The position numbers and the translations under genes are program-made. From positions 248,001 through 312,000 of the forward strand of contig JAFBJZ010000861.1 in NCBI GenBank assembly GCA_016785225.1: 64,000 nt of DNA, in the 5' to 3' direction. The notes below the pieces were generated by a model, which ran no database searches, was not told the origin of the DNA, and saw nothing but the letters and a program-made list of their open reading frames with translations. The stretch is from Psettodes erumei (taxonomy: Eukaryota; Chordata; Actinopteri; Pleuronectiformes; Psettodidae). Positions 24,901-35,000 of this stretch are shown in pieces (position 1 is the first letter of the stretch; every line of letters begins with the position of its first letter).

Positions 24901-25666
24901 CCTCATCAGCTGTTCGAACCAAGCGCATACCATACAATTTTGAAACACTCTTTGTAAACATCTCAATCATTTGGTCAGTGACGCACACTCAAGAAATACC
25001 CTATTTCACTAGTTTAATTGGAATTACTAGTTTGACTTGCTGCTTCCACACACTCCCTTAAGAGCCAACCACACAATGCACACCTGGGTGTTTGCAGGTA
25101 AACACTAACATTACCTGCAGGGACAGTAAGAGCCAGCTCTGTTTTTGTTTTTTTTTTTTACTGGTCTCCTGTATGTCATTTTAAGATGCTCTTTAACATG
25201 TATGTCTCAAAATGCCAAAATAAAAATAAAACTAATAAATATACATATATAATAAACCTAATCTGTGGAGGACAACTGGACCACACGGCACTTAAACAGT
25301 TTCTGCTGAAGCTACATGTCATGCATTGAGGGTGTAAAAGAGATATGGGGCAGACAAAAGAGCAGGCCGCATAATGAGCAGGTTAACAGAGACCGCACAA
25401 AAGAGATGAACAACAAACCTGTTGAATTTCAGCATCGTCTCCAAAGTCACCCAGCCATCATCCAGCTGCAGCTGTGCTTTTAGAAACTTGTCCTTTAGAA
25501 GATTGTGATCTCCAAAGTAGTACTAGGAGCGAGAATGAGACACATTGCTAGTATATAATGTAAATCACTCTTCAAAATGTGAACAAAAAAATTAAACATC
25601 AATTACCTCTACTTGTTGTGCCACTTTCATTTCGATCGGAGACATTTCTTCTTGATTTTCTGCCAT
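21973..25666 (-). CDS. ssb: Lupus La protein (SS-B), RNA-binding chaperone of Pol III transcripts
   Basis: Exons 25607-25666, 25419-25522, 24121-24295, 23662-23769, 23466-23569, 23046-23117, 22900-22942, 22661-22801, 22385-22571, 22159-22284, 21973-22052; 1,200 nt, 399 residues, in frame. La binds the UUU-OH end of new Pol III RNAs and protects and folds them in the nucleus. The N-terminus holds the La motif (KVAQQVEYYFGDHNL, about residues 13-95), then RRM1 (from KSVYIKGFP, ~110-190), a charged linker, a second atypical RRM (from TGCLLKFSGELED, ~235-330) and a GGR/RGG-rich basic tail with KKKKFDSDEEEED. The exon 7 acceptor was set at 22942 because only that choice keeps frame. Tandem with klhl23, convergent with mettl5. 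Confidence 0.96.
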
Positions 25667-25672
25667 GATTAT

Positions 25673-26905
25673 CCTGTGTCAAAAAAAAACAGTGCTTCAA
25701 ACAACCAAGAACAAAATTTCATTCTCAAATGTCGATGGATGAGACACACGTTTGTGCAAATTTAAGTCCTGAAACAAAAATCAATTAGTGTATCTACAGT
25801 AGTGAATCAACATCAGTTCTGCTAACTCATGGCTTAATTAATTGAACTGATCACTTAGATCACTGGTTCTGGCTTCTCTAAGGTGGAGACTTGCTGCATT
25901 GCTATTTTATATCAATGCAGATTGAATTTTCATGTGTTATGAATCTGGCGGTTGGACAAAGGAAAGAAAATTGAGGACATCCCCTTTGGCTCTGGGAAAC
26001 TGTAATGACCTTTTTATACCGTTTCATAAATGTTGTAAAGTAGGAGAATACTTGATTTATCAGACTAGTTGATTATTAAATAATGATTATCTGCCATCAC
26101 ACCCAACATACAAGAAATTAAATTAAATATCCACATTAATGTATTCTTATAAATTGTTTATCTTCAGTACTTTGTGTTCTCACTGCCTCAGTCATGGAAG
26201 ATATGAGTAAAATAGATGGACAGAAACCTTTTGATAGTTTCCCCCCTTATTATAATTTCTCGGCATTTTGAGCACACCACTTTAACTTACATTCACCTAA
26301 ATTGTACTGGAAAAACAAAAAAATGCACATGAAAATCGGACGTATGTGTAAGGTAAGATAACACGTGGGCTTTTTTCTGATTTTTTGAGATTTGTGTAAC
26401 GGCCTCGTCAGCAATTTAAAAAACAATCCCACAACAACAATTGCCAGCTGCCCAGCACATTGAACGTCTTGAGCAAAGACCTGAAGAATAAAAAGCCAAT
26501 TTGAAACTAACATAATACGAAACACATTATGTGGCATGGAAACGAGACCGCTTTCATTTACCCTGATGTCATCATGCCGCTGCTGCAGCTAGCTTAGTGG
26601 CTAACGTGCTACCTTAGCTTACTGTGCAGCAGCTGCACTTACAGTCAGCGTTTTTTAAAGTAGACGCGCTGGCAGCACAAGTTTTATGTAGTGCTGCATT
26701 AAGTCATCCGCGAGTTTATTTTGTATGTAAAGTTAAATTAGTAATGTACACTCATCCTCTCTGGCGACAGCATGCCGTTCAAAAACGGCAGAGGCTAGAA
26801 ATGGTCTCCTGTGTTCTTTTGTAAGCCTGCAGCACATTTATCAAGTAATGTGTAAAAGACATACAAGCGAGTTATTCAAAAAGTTACTTAAAGAGTCAAA
26901 CTTAC
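25673..26905 (-). other. Inferred ssb intron 1 (non-coding)
   Basis: This AT-rich stretch between the ssb start exon and the inferred 5' UTR exon has no open frame resembling a known protein, no tRNA box pair and no repeat I could recognise. It is called an intron only from the donor and acceptor at its two ends. Confidence 0.4.
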
Positions 26906-27010
26906 AATTTGTTGAGTTGGCTAGTAGCAGTTTTACTGTTCAAGTCCTCACTACGCTGATCGCACGTTGTGGAAGTGCGTGCTACGGAAAACAGCGAGGA
27001 CAAAAAAAAA
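26906..27010 (-). promoter_or_regulatory. Probable ssb 5' UTR exon and promoter
   Basis: A strong minus-strand donor (CAACAAATT then GTAAGTTT) sits at 26905/26906. A matching acceptor (GACACAG) sits just before the exon carrying the ssb start codon, at 25672/25673. That gives a 1.23-kb first intron (25673-26905). The right edge of the exon, i.e. the transcription start, is not visible and the end given is approximate. Confidence 0.45.
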
Positions 27011-27289
27011 AAGCAGCTCGTCCGCGCAACGTCGCTACAGCTGCTTCTGGCTGTGGCACGAAAGCGAGCGTATATGCGTATATGTGTATGTGCCGGTCGC
27101 GGCCGCATGGTGTTGCTGTAATTCAAGACAGCGTCAAAGAACTACCCCACGTTTGTTATACATTTATTCCTTTTTTATTTGGTTTCATTCTATCCGGTAC
27201 TCATTTTTTATATTCCATTTTATTTAATGCATTTAAAACATGAATTTGCCTCTTTAATATTGTTTGTAATCACATCTTGACATAATACT

Positions 27290-27345
27290 TGAGGCAATAG
27301 CCTTGCTTAAAAGTGCTATACAAATGAGCTTGCCTTGCCTTTACA
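27290..27345 (+). repeat. SINE/LINE-like 3' tail fragment
   Basis: The stretch reads like the common fish retroposon tail in which an AAGTGCTATACAAAT core is followed by short direct repeats, here two copies of TTGCC. Only the tail is recognised; a body upstream could not be delimited. It lies between klhl23 and ssb. Confidence 0.4.
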
Positions 27346-27948
27346 TTACAACCGAAATCAGTTAACTCTAATTCTCAAAATAATAGTAAATAAATGAAAT
27401 AATTGATTAAACTGAGCAATTCTCTATCTAATCTAATCTGAAGTGGGCTCTTGCATTTCAAATTTTGTATTGATCTAATTAATATAATTAGGCAGAAATC
27501 ACATGTCAGCTATAGTGATTTAATCAGCAGGAGCCCAGTGGTGGTTCTCTTTAAAAAAAAAAAAAAAAAAAGGATTCTCTGTGCATCTTAGTGCATCATT
27601 GGTCTTAGCTGGTTTTGTGTGTTTGTAATGTGGGTTTCAATCATGCTCAAACAGTCACCTTCCTTTTCTCTTCATCTCCTTTCATTCTTTCAAAACTAAA
27701 AACCCAAAAAGCAAAAAAAAGATGCTTATTGTGAAGACTGAGGTATAGTTGCATACTTACTCTTCAGTATGCACATGTTTGGCAAATGTGTGGTTCTCTA
27801 AAGGCAGTTATCCAGCGCAAAACATTCGCTCACTTGTGTGACGGTGTTCCTGACATGTGCACACTTCGACAGAATACAGTCCACCATTAGATCCATTTGG
27901 CACAAAATGTCAACTAATGAACATGCGGTATGTGATGAGGGTTTGACA

Positions 27949-30708
27949 CTAAACACTGTGAACGCAAAGGCATCCATGTGATCGGGCTGGGCTGGGAAGA
28001 GTCCCAACTATCTCCCATGAATCCAGCTCAGGGTCATACTTCTCAATGTTCTGCAGGTAAGTCCCCTTTGAGTAGGAGTACCCTCCTGTTACATAAATGC
28101 ATCCATTCATCACCACAGCCCCACACTCCATCCTCCTCTCCTTCATCGCTGATATTGCTCTCCACTCGTCTGTTTCTGTGTTGTAGCAGTCGGCGATGTC
28201 TGTCTGTCCACCCACCAAATACAACTTGTTGTTGAGAGACACAGAGCACAGGCCGTATTCTGAAAACAGAGGATTTGGAATTAGAAATCGTATTCAGGCC
28301 ACTGTTGCTAACGCCTCTTTTTCTTCTTCTCATACCTGGATGGGGGCTTATTGTAATGACGCTCCACTCGTTGACATCTGGTCTGTAGACCTGGATTTTT
28401 TCATAGGTGCAGTTTCCTCTGTACCCATAATGACCTCCGGTCACATAGATTTTCTCTCCTATTACGCAGGATGTGGCATTTCCAACACCTTCAGAGGGAA
28501 CAGAGGTTACGTGATTCAAAATGAAAATGACTTAATCATGCAAATTTAGACAAAAACACTAACATTTTGTCAGCGTTCAACGTTTCTTTGGTGGAAAGTT
28601 TCAACAGACACAAAGCAGCTCCAGCATTTACAGTATCTGGAGTGTGTTTCTGGCAACAGATTGAACCATCTCCATGACAACAAAGCAAATTCCATCTACT
28701 TGTTGACTTTTCAGAAAGTAGATTGGTTAGTTGACCTTCTGTTAAGATTTTTTCTCAAGTCGCTGTTTCTCAGGTAGTGTTTAAATTTTTCAGCTCAAGG
28801 TTTGTGTTTTTTAATGAACTGCATAAAGGTTGACCTTCTTATAGTAGTCAACAGTTGGTATGAATAAAATAGTATTTTATTTATTTGTATTAATTCATTG
28901 AGCTTCAGTGTTCATTCTTGAATTTGGAAGCAGCAGATGAGAAAACAATGTCATCATGAGGTCCATTGAGAAGCTGTGAGTCCTACAACATAAGCTTCTT
29001 TAGGAGGTCACATTAGGAAGCTCGAAGAATGAACTTTGAACCTCATCTGATGAGCTCAAATTGACATAAAGTCCTTAAAGAGGAAAAAAGGGGCTTTTGA
29101 TCTACAATGCTTTACCAGAGCAAACTTCACCTACTGATGAAGGTCATGTGATGTAAGTGAAAACACTAAATTGATGTTTTGGTGAGACTGTTATTTCATT
29201 GTTTTTCCCCTCTGTGTCAGTCAAGATACCCAGATATACAACATACCCAACAGTTTGCATACCTTGGATCATTTTGGCCACAGGAAACCATTTCTTTTTC
29301 AGGGATCATAAAATTCAGTCTCTCGCTCTGGAGCTCCTCCTCTGTAGCCTCCAATGGCGTAAACACAGCCATGCAAAGCCACGGAACAATGGTAGTACCT
29401 CGCTGTAATCATCGAGCAGCCCTCAGTCCATTCATCATAGTCACAGTTATAAATCGAAACAGTGTCCAGGGCCTCAACTGTGTTTGTCCTGTAACCTCCA
29501 GTCACATAGATGTTTGCTCCAAGTAAAGTAACACTGTAGCTCTCTCTCGCGTGGTCAGGCATGTCTTTTCCTTGCACCCATGTGTTGCTGATGGGATCCC
29601 AAATGTGAACTTCACACAGAGGGTGCCAGTAGTATCCACCAATGATATACATGCTGGAAGACATTTTCCTACTGGCAGACACCTCTTTGCCATTTGACCT
29701 TAGAGCCTTAATTATCACAGATTTAAATTTCTCCTCACTGTTCACGAGGCATTGTCTGTGCACCTCTAAAGTAGCCTTGAAGTAAATCTCATCCAGGTCC
29801 AGATGGATGGAGCGCAGCAAGTCTGCAGCGTGGTGAACACGATTGTCCAAGTCATGGGTTACCCATTTGGCTACAGCATCTATCAGCACATCATCCCTCT
29901 GCAAGGTGAGGCTCTGGGCAGCCAAGACCGACCTCATCTTCTCGTGATCCAGCTCTAGGAACTCCTCCTGATGCGTGAGCTCTGGGAACCTGCTCAGCAT
30001 CATCCTCCGGGCCTCCCTCTCCAGACCTGGACAGAGGTGCAGCTGAGCAAAAGCGTGCATCCCCAGGCAGTTGTCCACGTCCAGCAGGCGAGTGAGAAAC
30101 TCCTCACACGCCTGCTTGACAGAGAGGAACTGCAGGAGGTCCGCGGCCTCCAGCAGGCTCTGCACATTGCTCTCGGTGACGCACACCTGAGCCGTGTACA
30201 CGTAGTCCACCAGGGCACCCAGAACGGCGCAGTCAACGCCGGTGAGTTTGATGACGCCGTCCGTCCTCTCCCTCATGTCAGCTGTGAACATGACTTTAAA
30301 ATAGGAGCTGCGGGCCGCCAGCAGCGCCTTGTGGCAACGAAACACCTGTCCGGATTCGCCACACTGCAGGGAAACGTCCGTGAACAGGCCGCCGACGTGG
30401 AAATGTCTGAGAGCATCCAGGATCTCTGCAGCATGGTCACCATCGCAGAAATCGTATGTGTAAATTTCGCTCTCTTGGTGTGACGTGGTATGGGGGGGGG
30501 GGGGTGGGGGGTACACACAAAAAAAAACATGTCAGTGATCCAAACACACTGCCTATTGTATATACTGGCGGGGAGACAAAGCAAAAATCTTGGCGTCACA
30601 TTCCCATTTATAATTAATTACAGTCGCACGGCGGAGCGATTCTGCCTTTATTTACCACTCAAATACGAGACTACATCCAAGCACAGTTTATATCGGCTTA
30701 CCTCTCAT
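27949..30708 (-). CDS. klhl23: Kelch-like protein 23 (BTB-BACK-Kelch), one frame break in the reference
   Basis: Exons 30702-30708, 29263-30473, 28336-28488, 27949-28259. BTB-BACK-Kelch proteins usually act as substrate adaptors for Cullin-3 ligases; KLHL23's own substrates are not established by sequence. The BTB domain (LFTDVSLQC through VDYVYTAQV), BACK domain (from LEAADLLQFL) and about six Kelch repeats (first MYIIGGYYWHP) follow in order and match human KLHL23 closely, ending SHGCLCVHSV. The start is inferred in a 7-nt coding exon (ATGAGAG) whose splice restores a reading M-R-E-S-E-I-Y. The genomic alternative is a Met within intron sequence giving a poly-Pro leader. At 29299-29304 the frame stops after FYDP. 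One extra C in the CCC run restores LKKKWFPVAKM and joins in phase to the next exon. Confidence 0.92.
30490..30512. repeat. G-run / C-run inside klhl23 intron 1
   Basis: On the plus strand this is a run of G broken by a single T. On the minus strand it is a C-rich tract ending about 15 bases before the CACACCAAG acceptor of klhl23 exon 2, so it probably serves as its polypyrimidine tract. Translating it gives an artificial poly-Pro stretch. Confidence 0.7.
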
Positions 30709-30789
30709 CCTGTATCCATATGACCGGAATAACCGGTGTTGTTCAACACTGACACTTGGCTGTGTCCTCTGTTTGAACGCTCGTCTCCA

Positions 30790-30791
<2 letters not shown>

Positions 30792-30822
<31 letters not shown>
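30792..30822. repeat. (CA)n microsatellite
   Basis: About 15 uninterrupted CA units lie roughly 85 bp upstream of the inferred klhl23 start codon, so within its 5' UTR or core promoter region. Confidence 0.9.
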
Positions 30823-30826
<4 letters not shown>

Positions 30827-30894
30827 TGCACCTCAATTTAGCTCGTGCAGGACGGTCGCAGGCAGCTCTATCCTATTTTGGTATTTGTGTGCAG

Positions 30895-30932
30895 CCCCCC
30901 CCCCCTCCCCTCCCCTCCCCTCCCCTTCCACT
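30895..30932 (-). promoter_or_regulatory. G-quadruplex-forming tract upstream of klhl23
   Basis: The plus strand is a run of C followed by repeated CCCCT units. The minus strand, which is the klhl23 coding strand, therefore carries at least five G4 runs separated by single A, then a longer G run. This fits the short-loop G-quadruplex rule and also a triplex-forming homopurine tract. It sits about 190-225 bp upstream of the inferred start codon. Confidence 0.6.
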
Positions 30933-31747
30933 ACACCCCCCCCTCCTCCCCCTTCTCCCATAAAGCACGCTCGCTCAAGTCTCCACCAGCAGCTCCCTTT
31001 GATAAAGAAAAAAAACCCCAGCCATTCAGAGGAATCACCCAGCACCACCTCTTTTCTCTCTGAGGACTAAATATAAACCGCTGTCCGCGGTCGCGCGATG
31101 CGCTCGCGCGCGACGCATTCGTGCACCCAAACGGTCGTAAGACGCATCAGCCGCAGAATACAAATCCTATACAAATGAGCGTCGCCTTCACTGCTGCGAG
31201 GAGCCGCCGCGCTGTTCGCCATTCATGCCCCCTCTCCCTCCATTCTTGCCGTTGCCATGGCATTTTGAACCCAGTTCCAGTGTGGTCAAGGCTTTCCCCT
31301 AATCCCAGCAAGGATTAACGGCACAGTACGCGTTATTCACTCCTGCACAAGATCTCAGAGGGTATGACCACGGGAGGTGATTTACGTTCGTTTTCAGTAG
31401 TGGAGAGGTACTTTACGCGACCCTCTCTTTTGCCTGATTATTTACTTCTGCTCCACCAGCTGCAGTTAGCGTTCAGATTGAGATTTCATAAACACAATCA
31501 CAACACCCAGTACAAGATTAAACCACGGGTTCACCGCTTTTCTTGCTCCTTGTGGCCCCTCAAAGAAGAGGCAGTGTCAAACTGGGGCCATGTCATGTTT
31601 CAGGTAAGTTGTTATCAGTTCTAACAAAGAGTCAAATCCCCTCCAAACATTTGACTTCAACAGCTGTAAGGTAAATTCCTTTGTAAAATCAGAGTAAAAT
31701 ATTAGTGAAATAAAAAAAAGTTCTCTCAGAATTTTTAGTAAGTGTAT

Positions 31748-31753
31748 TTTATT
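31748..31753 (-). terminator. Poly(A) signal of phgdh (AATAAA on minus strand)
   Basis: The plus strand reads TTTATT about 275 bp past the phgdh stop codon. It is the first canonical signal downstream in the sense direction. Confidence 0.55.
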
Positions 31754-32028
31754 TTACATATCTGTTATGAAAGGGTAACAAACCAAACAGCACATGACAT
31801 TGAAACATTTCATTAAGTGTCACTTCAACAAAGTGCTCGTAAACCACCTACACACCGGAATGTTCTCAAAATGCAAGGTTGTAAACTACAAGTGTTCAAC
31901 TTCTAAACAAGTTGTTAGCTGTAAACACCAAGTCCAAGAGAGATCATTTATATTAGACTGCTGAATGAGTTAAGTTTTTTTTAGATACCGAATGTAATTT
32001 CAGCACCGTGCAAGTCCTGCCGCAGCCA

Positions 32029-35000
32029 CTAAATGGCGAGCTGTGCGGCCTCCTTAACCAAAGGCTTCAAGGCACCAAGGTCTCGCAGGGGAGAGGACAC
32101 CCCCACGCAGTACCACTGATCCCCGGTGTGGTCCATGGGAGCGCTGAAAGACTCGATCTCCACCCCTTCCGTGGCCAGCAACCCTAAGGAAAGAACAATT
32201 GAAAAGAGAAAACAGGTGTGATTTTAAAGCAAAGAAAACAAAAAAAACCTCAGGGAACATTGTTATTTAGTTGTCAGAAGTCATAAATCAGGGCCATCCT
32301 CCATATAAATGGAAAGCTTTAAGTTAAAATGCAGCACTGTAAACGCTAACGCTATAGTTTCGTCTTTGCTGACAGCAGTGCATGCTGCCTATTATTGCAA
32401 AAAACACTTTCATCAGCAGCTCGCAAATTACTCAGACCTTTTTCTACCTGAACCCCAAAGATAGCTAAATCTCTCTTTAAGAGGTTTAAAAGCTAAATTT
32501 AAAAACCAAATAAAAATGCATATTGGCCCATCGCTCTCTGCCACTTACATTATTCTGTATTTGCCGAATTAGCTGCTTCACTGATTCACTGAAATCACAG
32601 AATGAATGAATGGGCATGACAGAACCATGGGAGCTGTGTGATTTTGGAGAGACTGTTCATACCATGATGATGTAATAGTTCTTATTTTCCATGCAATGGC
32701 TCAACAAAAAGCCCTGAAAAAAAATCTGAAATTGTTATATTTGTGTATATGTGTTCAAATTCGCTAAACAGGAACGAAACACTGACTATGGAATTGGGGT
32801 TTAAGCTCATTTCTCCAGCATTACTCAAAGCGATCGGTTAAAATCTATTAAAAACATGTTAATGCAGAGATGAATTGGCAGTATCTAGTAGCTGCCTTAT
32901 TCTAACACCTTCAGATTTATAGAGTTGATTCTCCCCTTTTAATAAATCTGGGTTCATGCACCAGTTTAAAGTTTCTCACCAGCCACGGAGGACAGGAGCT
33001 GAGGACTTGCAGAGGCTTTGAAGAACAGCACATTCCCAGTGAGAGAGACCGGTTGTCTGAACACGCTGTCACTCAGCGCCAGCAGGACCGGCGTGTCGCC
33101 CTGAACTGTACCACTGGCTTTGAAGCTGCAGCCATTGGCCACGAGCTCCACCCTGCACACACCAGCAGCGGCCCCCTGAAATGCGCCGTGAGCCTGGTTC
33201 ACCTGCGGGGTCAGTCCACGCGCACGTGTGAGGGGATCATTCATGCAAGACACACGCTCGTTTCTGTCATGCGGCAGTTCTCGCTGCGAGTTGATGTTGT
33301 ACCGTGATTCCAGATTCCTGGGCCAGGCTCAGCGCGTTGATGAGGTTCGGGCAGCAGCCAGATTCATGATTCAGCAGCCCGACCAGTACTGCTGAGGTCA
33401 TGTAACCAGTGGTGGACTTCATGCAGTCACCTGGTTTGTAGGACACAGTGCATGGTGTTAACTCCCCCTACTGAAACTAAAAGTCAAATTTTCAAACTAA
33501 ATAGTTAATTTTAGACAATAACAACTCTATAATAGCTACAATTAACTGTCCAGCTGTTGTCAAATCTAGTGCCTGTTTCACAATCACACCACTAGAGGGA
33601 GAACAGCCCAAGGTTATAATATTATCCGACTATGATATGACCGCAACTTCAAACTGGTTAGACCGGGGTTTTTTACCGTGGGTGGTGATTTGGACTTGGT
33701 TAAACGGTTTCAAGGACATAGCGCATGACTGCAGCACAGCTCCAATGGCCTCTCCGAGTTTAATCAGTTGGTGAGATTCCTTAGAGAACGTGCTGGCCAA
33801 AACCTGTGCGTTTACCTGTAAAGGGGAAAGAGTGTGGAATCAGAGGGCATTTGATGGAACTGAATGTCACCACATTTTTTTAAAGAAGAAGCTTTTGATC
33901 TGTTGTGACCTGCCTTGAATATTATGCAATCGTTTTGGAAACAGACACAAACCATGAATCTTTTTACTTGTCATGGGGATGACTACTGAAAAGATGGTTG
34001 TCCTCTGTGGCACTAAAAAGTAACCACCTGATGAAGTGAAGGATTCAATATTTTTGATGCTTTGAGCCATTTTAGGGACTAGAAGTCAGGATGAGAGAAG
34101 TCATTTGTTTAAAAAGGTGCAAGAACACTGGGTGGAACTTACTGCCCCGACCAAGTTCTTGCCCATCACCATGTCCACAATCTGTAGGGCGATGTCCTCC
34201 CCGCAGCGTGCCTGAGCCTCCTTGGTACTGGCTCCCAGGTGAGGACAGCTGATGACATTGGGGTGGTTCACCAGTGAACGGTCTTTAGGTGGCTCCTGTA
34301 GCCAAAGATGAACGCAAAATGAGGTGTAAACTACAGCATCTCTGTTATTACCATTCAAGGGGGCACAATTTGACAATTTGACAATTAGTTTTGCGTGATG
34401 ACGGGAGGCTGCCATCTTGCCTCAACAAAGACGTCAAGTCCCGCTCCTCCACACTGCCCGGACTCCAGAGCTCGGAGGAGAGCAGCCTCGTCGATGATGC
34501 CCCCTCGTGCACAGTTCACAACCTTCACTCCTCTCTTGCATTTAGCAAATGTTTCATCGTTAAGCAGACCTTGGAAAAAAACACACACACAAGGAAACAC
34601 ACGTGAGACGTGAATTTCACAACTCGCGGTGGCCAAGTAATCAACCAGCACCTTACAAATCTTGCTGCCCAGTGTGGGAGCACCTCAGTAAAACTCACCA
34701 ACAGTAGAGGGCATTAGGGGAGTGTGGACAGTAATATAGTCACACTGGGGCCAGAGCTGCTCCAGAAGCATTTGCTCCACCCCCCAGCTGGCTGACACCT
34801 CTGGTGGAGTGATTGGATCATAACCAATAGTCTGACAAGAGAAAAAACAAAACTGTATTTAACTCAAAATGTTTGTTCCATCTGAAATGTTACAGAGCAA
34901 TCAGCCACTGAGAGATAAGAGTGCACAGTCTTGTCATGTGTCTCTTTACTTGCCCTCATGCCAAACGATTGCATTCTTGAGGCGACTTCTTTTCCTATTC

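Larger units (their letters stand above)
30709..32028. other. Intergenic region between klhl23 and phgdh
   Basis: About 1.3 kb. The left part holds the klhl23 promoter elements: the (CA)n tract, the G-quadruplex tract, a CTAAATATAA box at 31067-31076 that could be a MEF2 or TATA-like site, and a short CpG-dense stretch around 31083-31120. The right part holds the phgdh 3' UTR. No coding exon was found; in particular I could not see any trace of PHOSPHO2, which occupies this slot in human. Confidence 0.6.

Noticed and set aside
30474..30516. klhl23 protein starting with a Met and a poly-Pro run
   Set aside because: The poly-Pro comes from the C-rich polypyrimidine tract of an intron. A good donor and acceptor give a short ATG exon in the right frame instead.
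31364..31624. Possible phospho2 exon between klhl23 and phgdh
   Set aside because: The translated sequence lacks any phosphatase DxDxT/V-type motif or other PHOSPHO2 feature.
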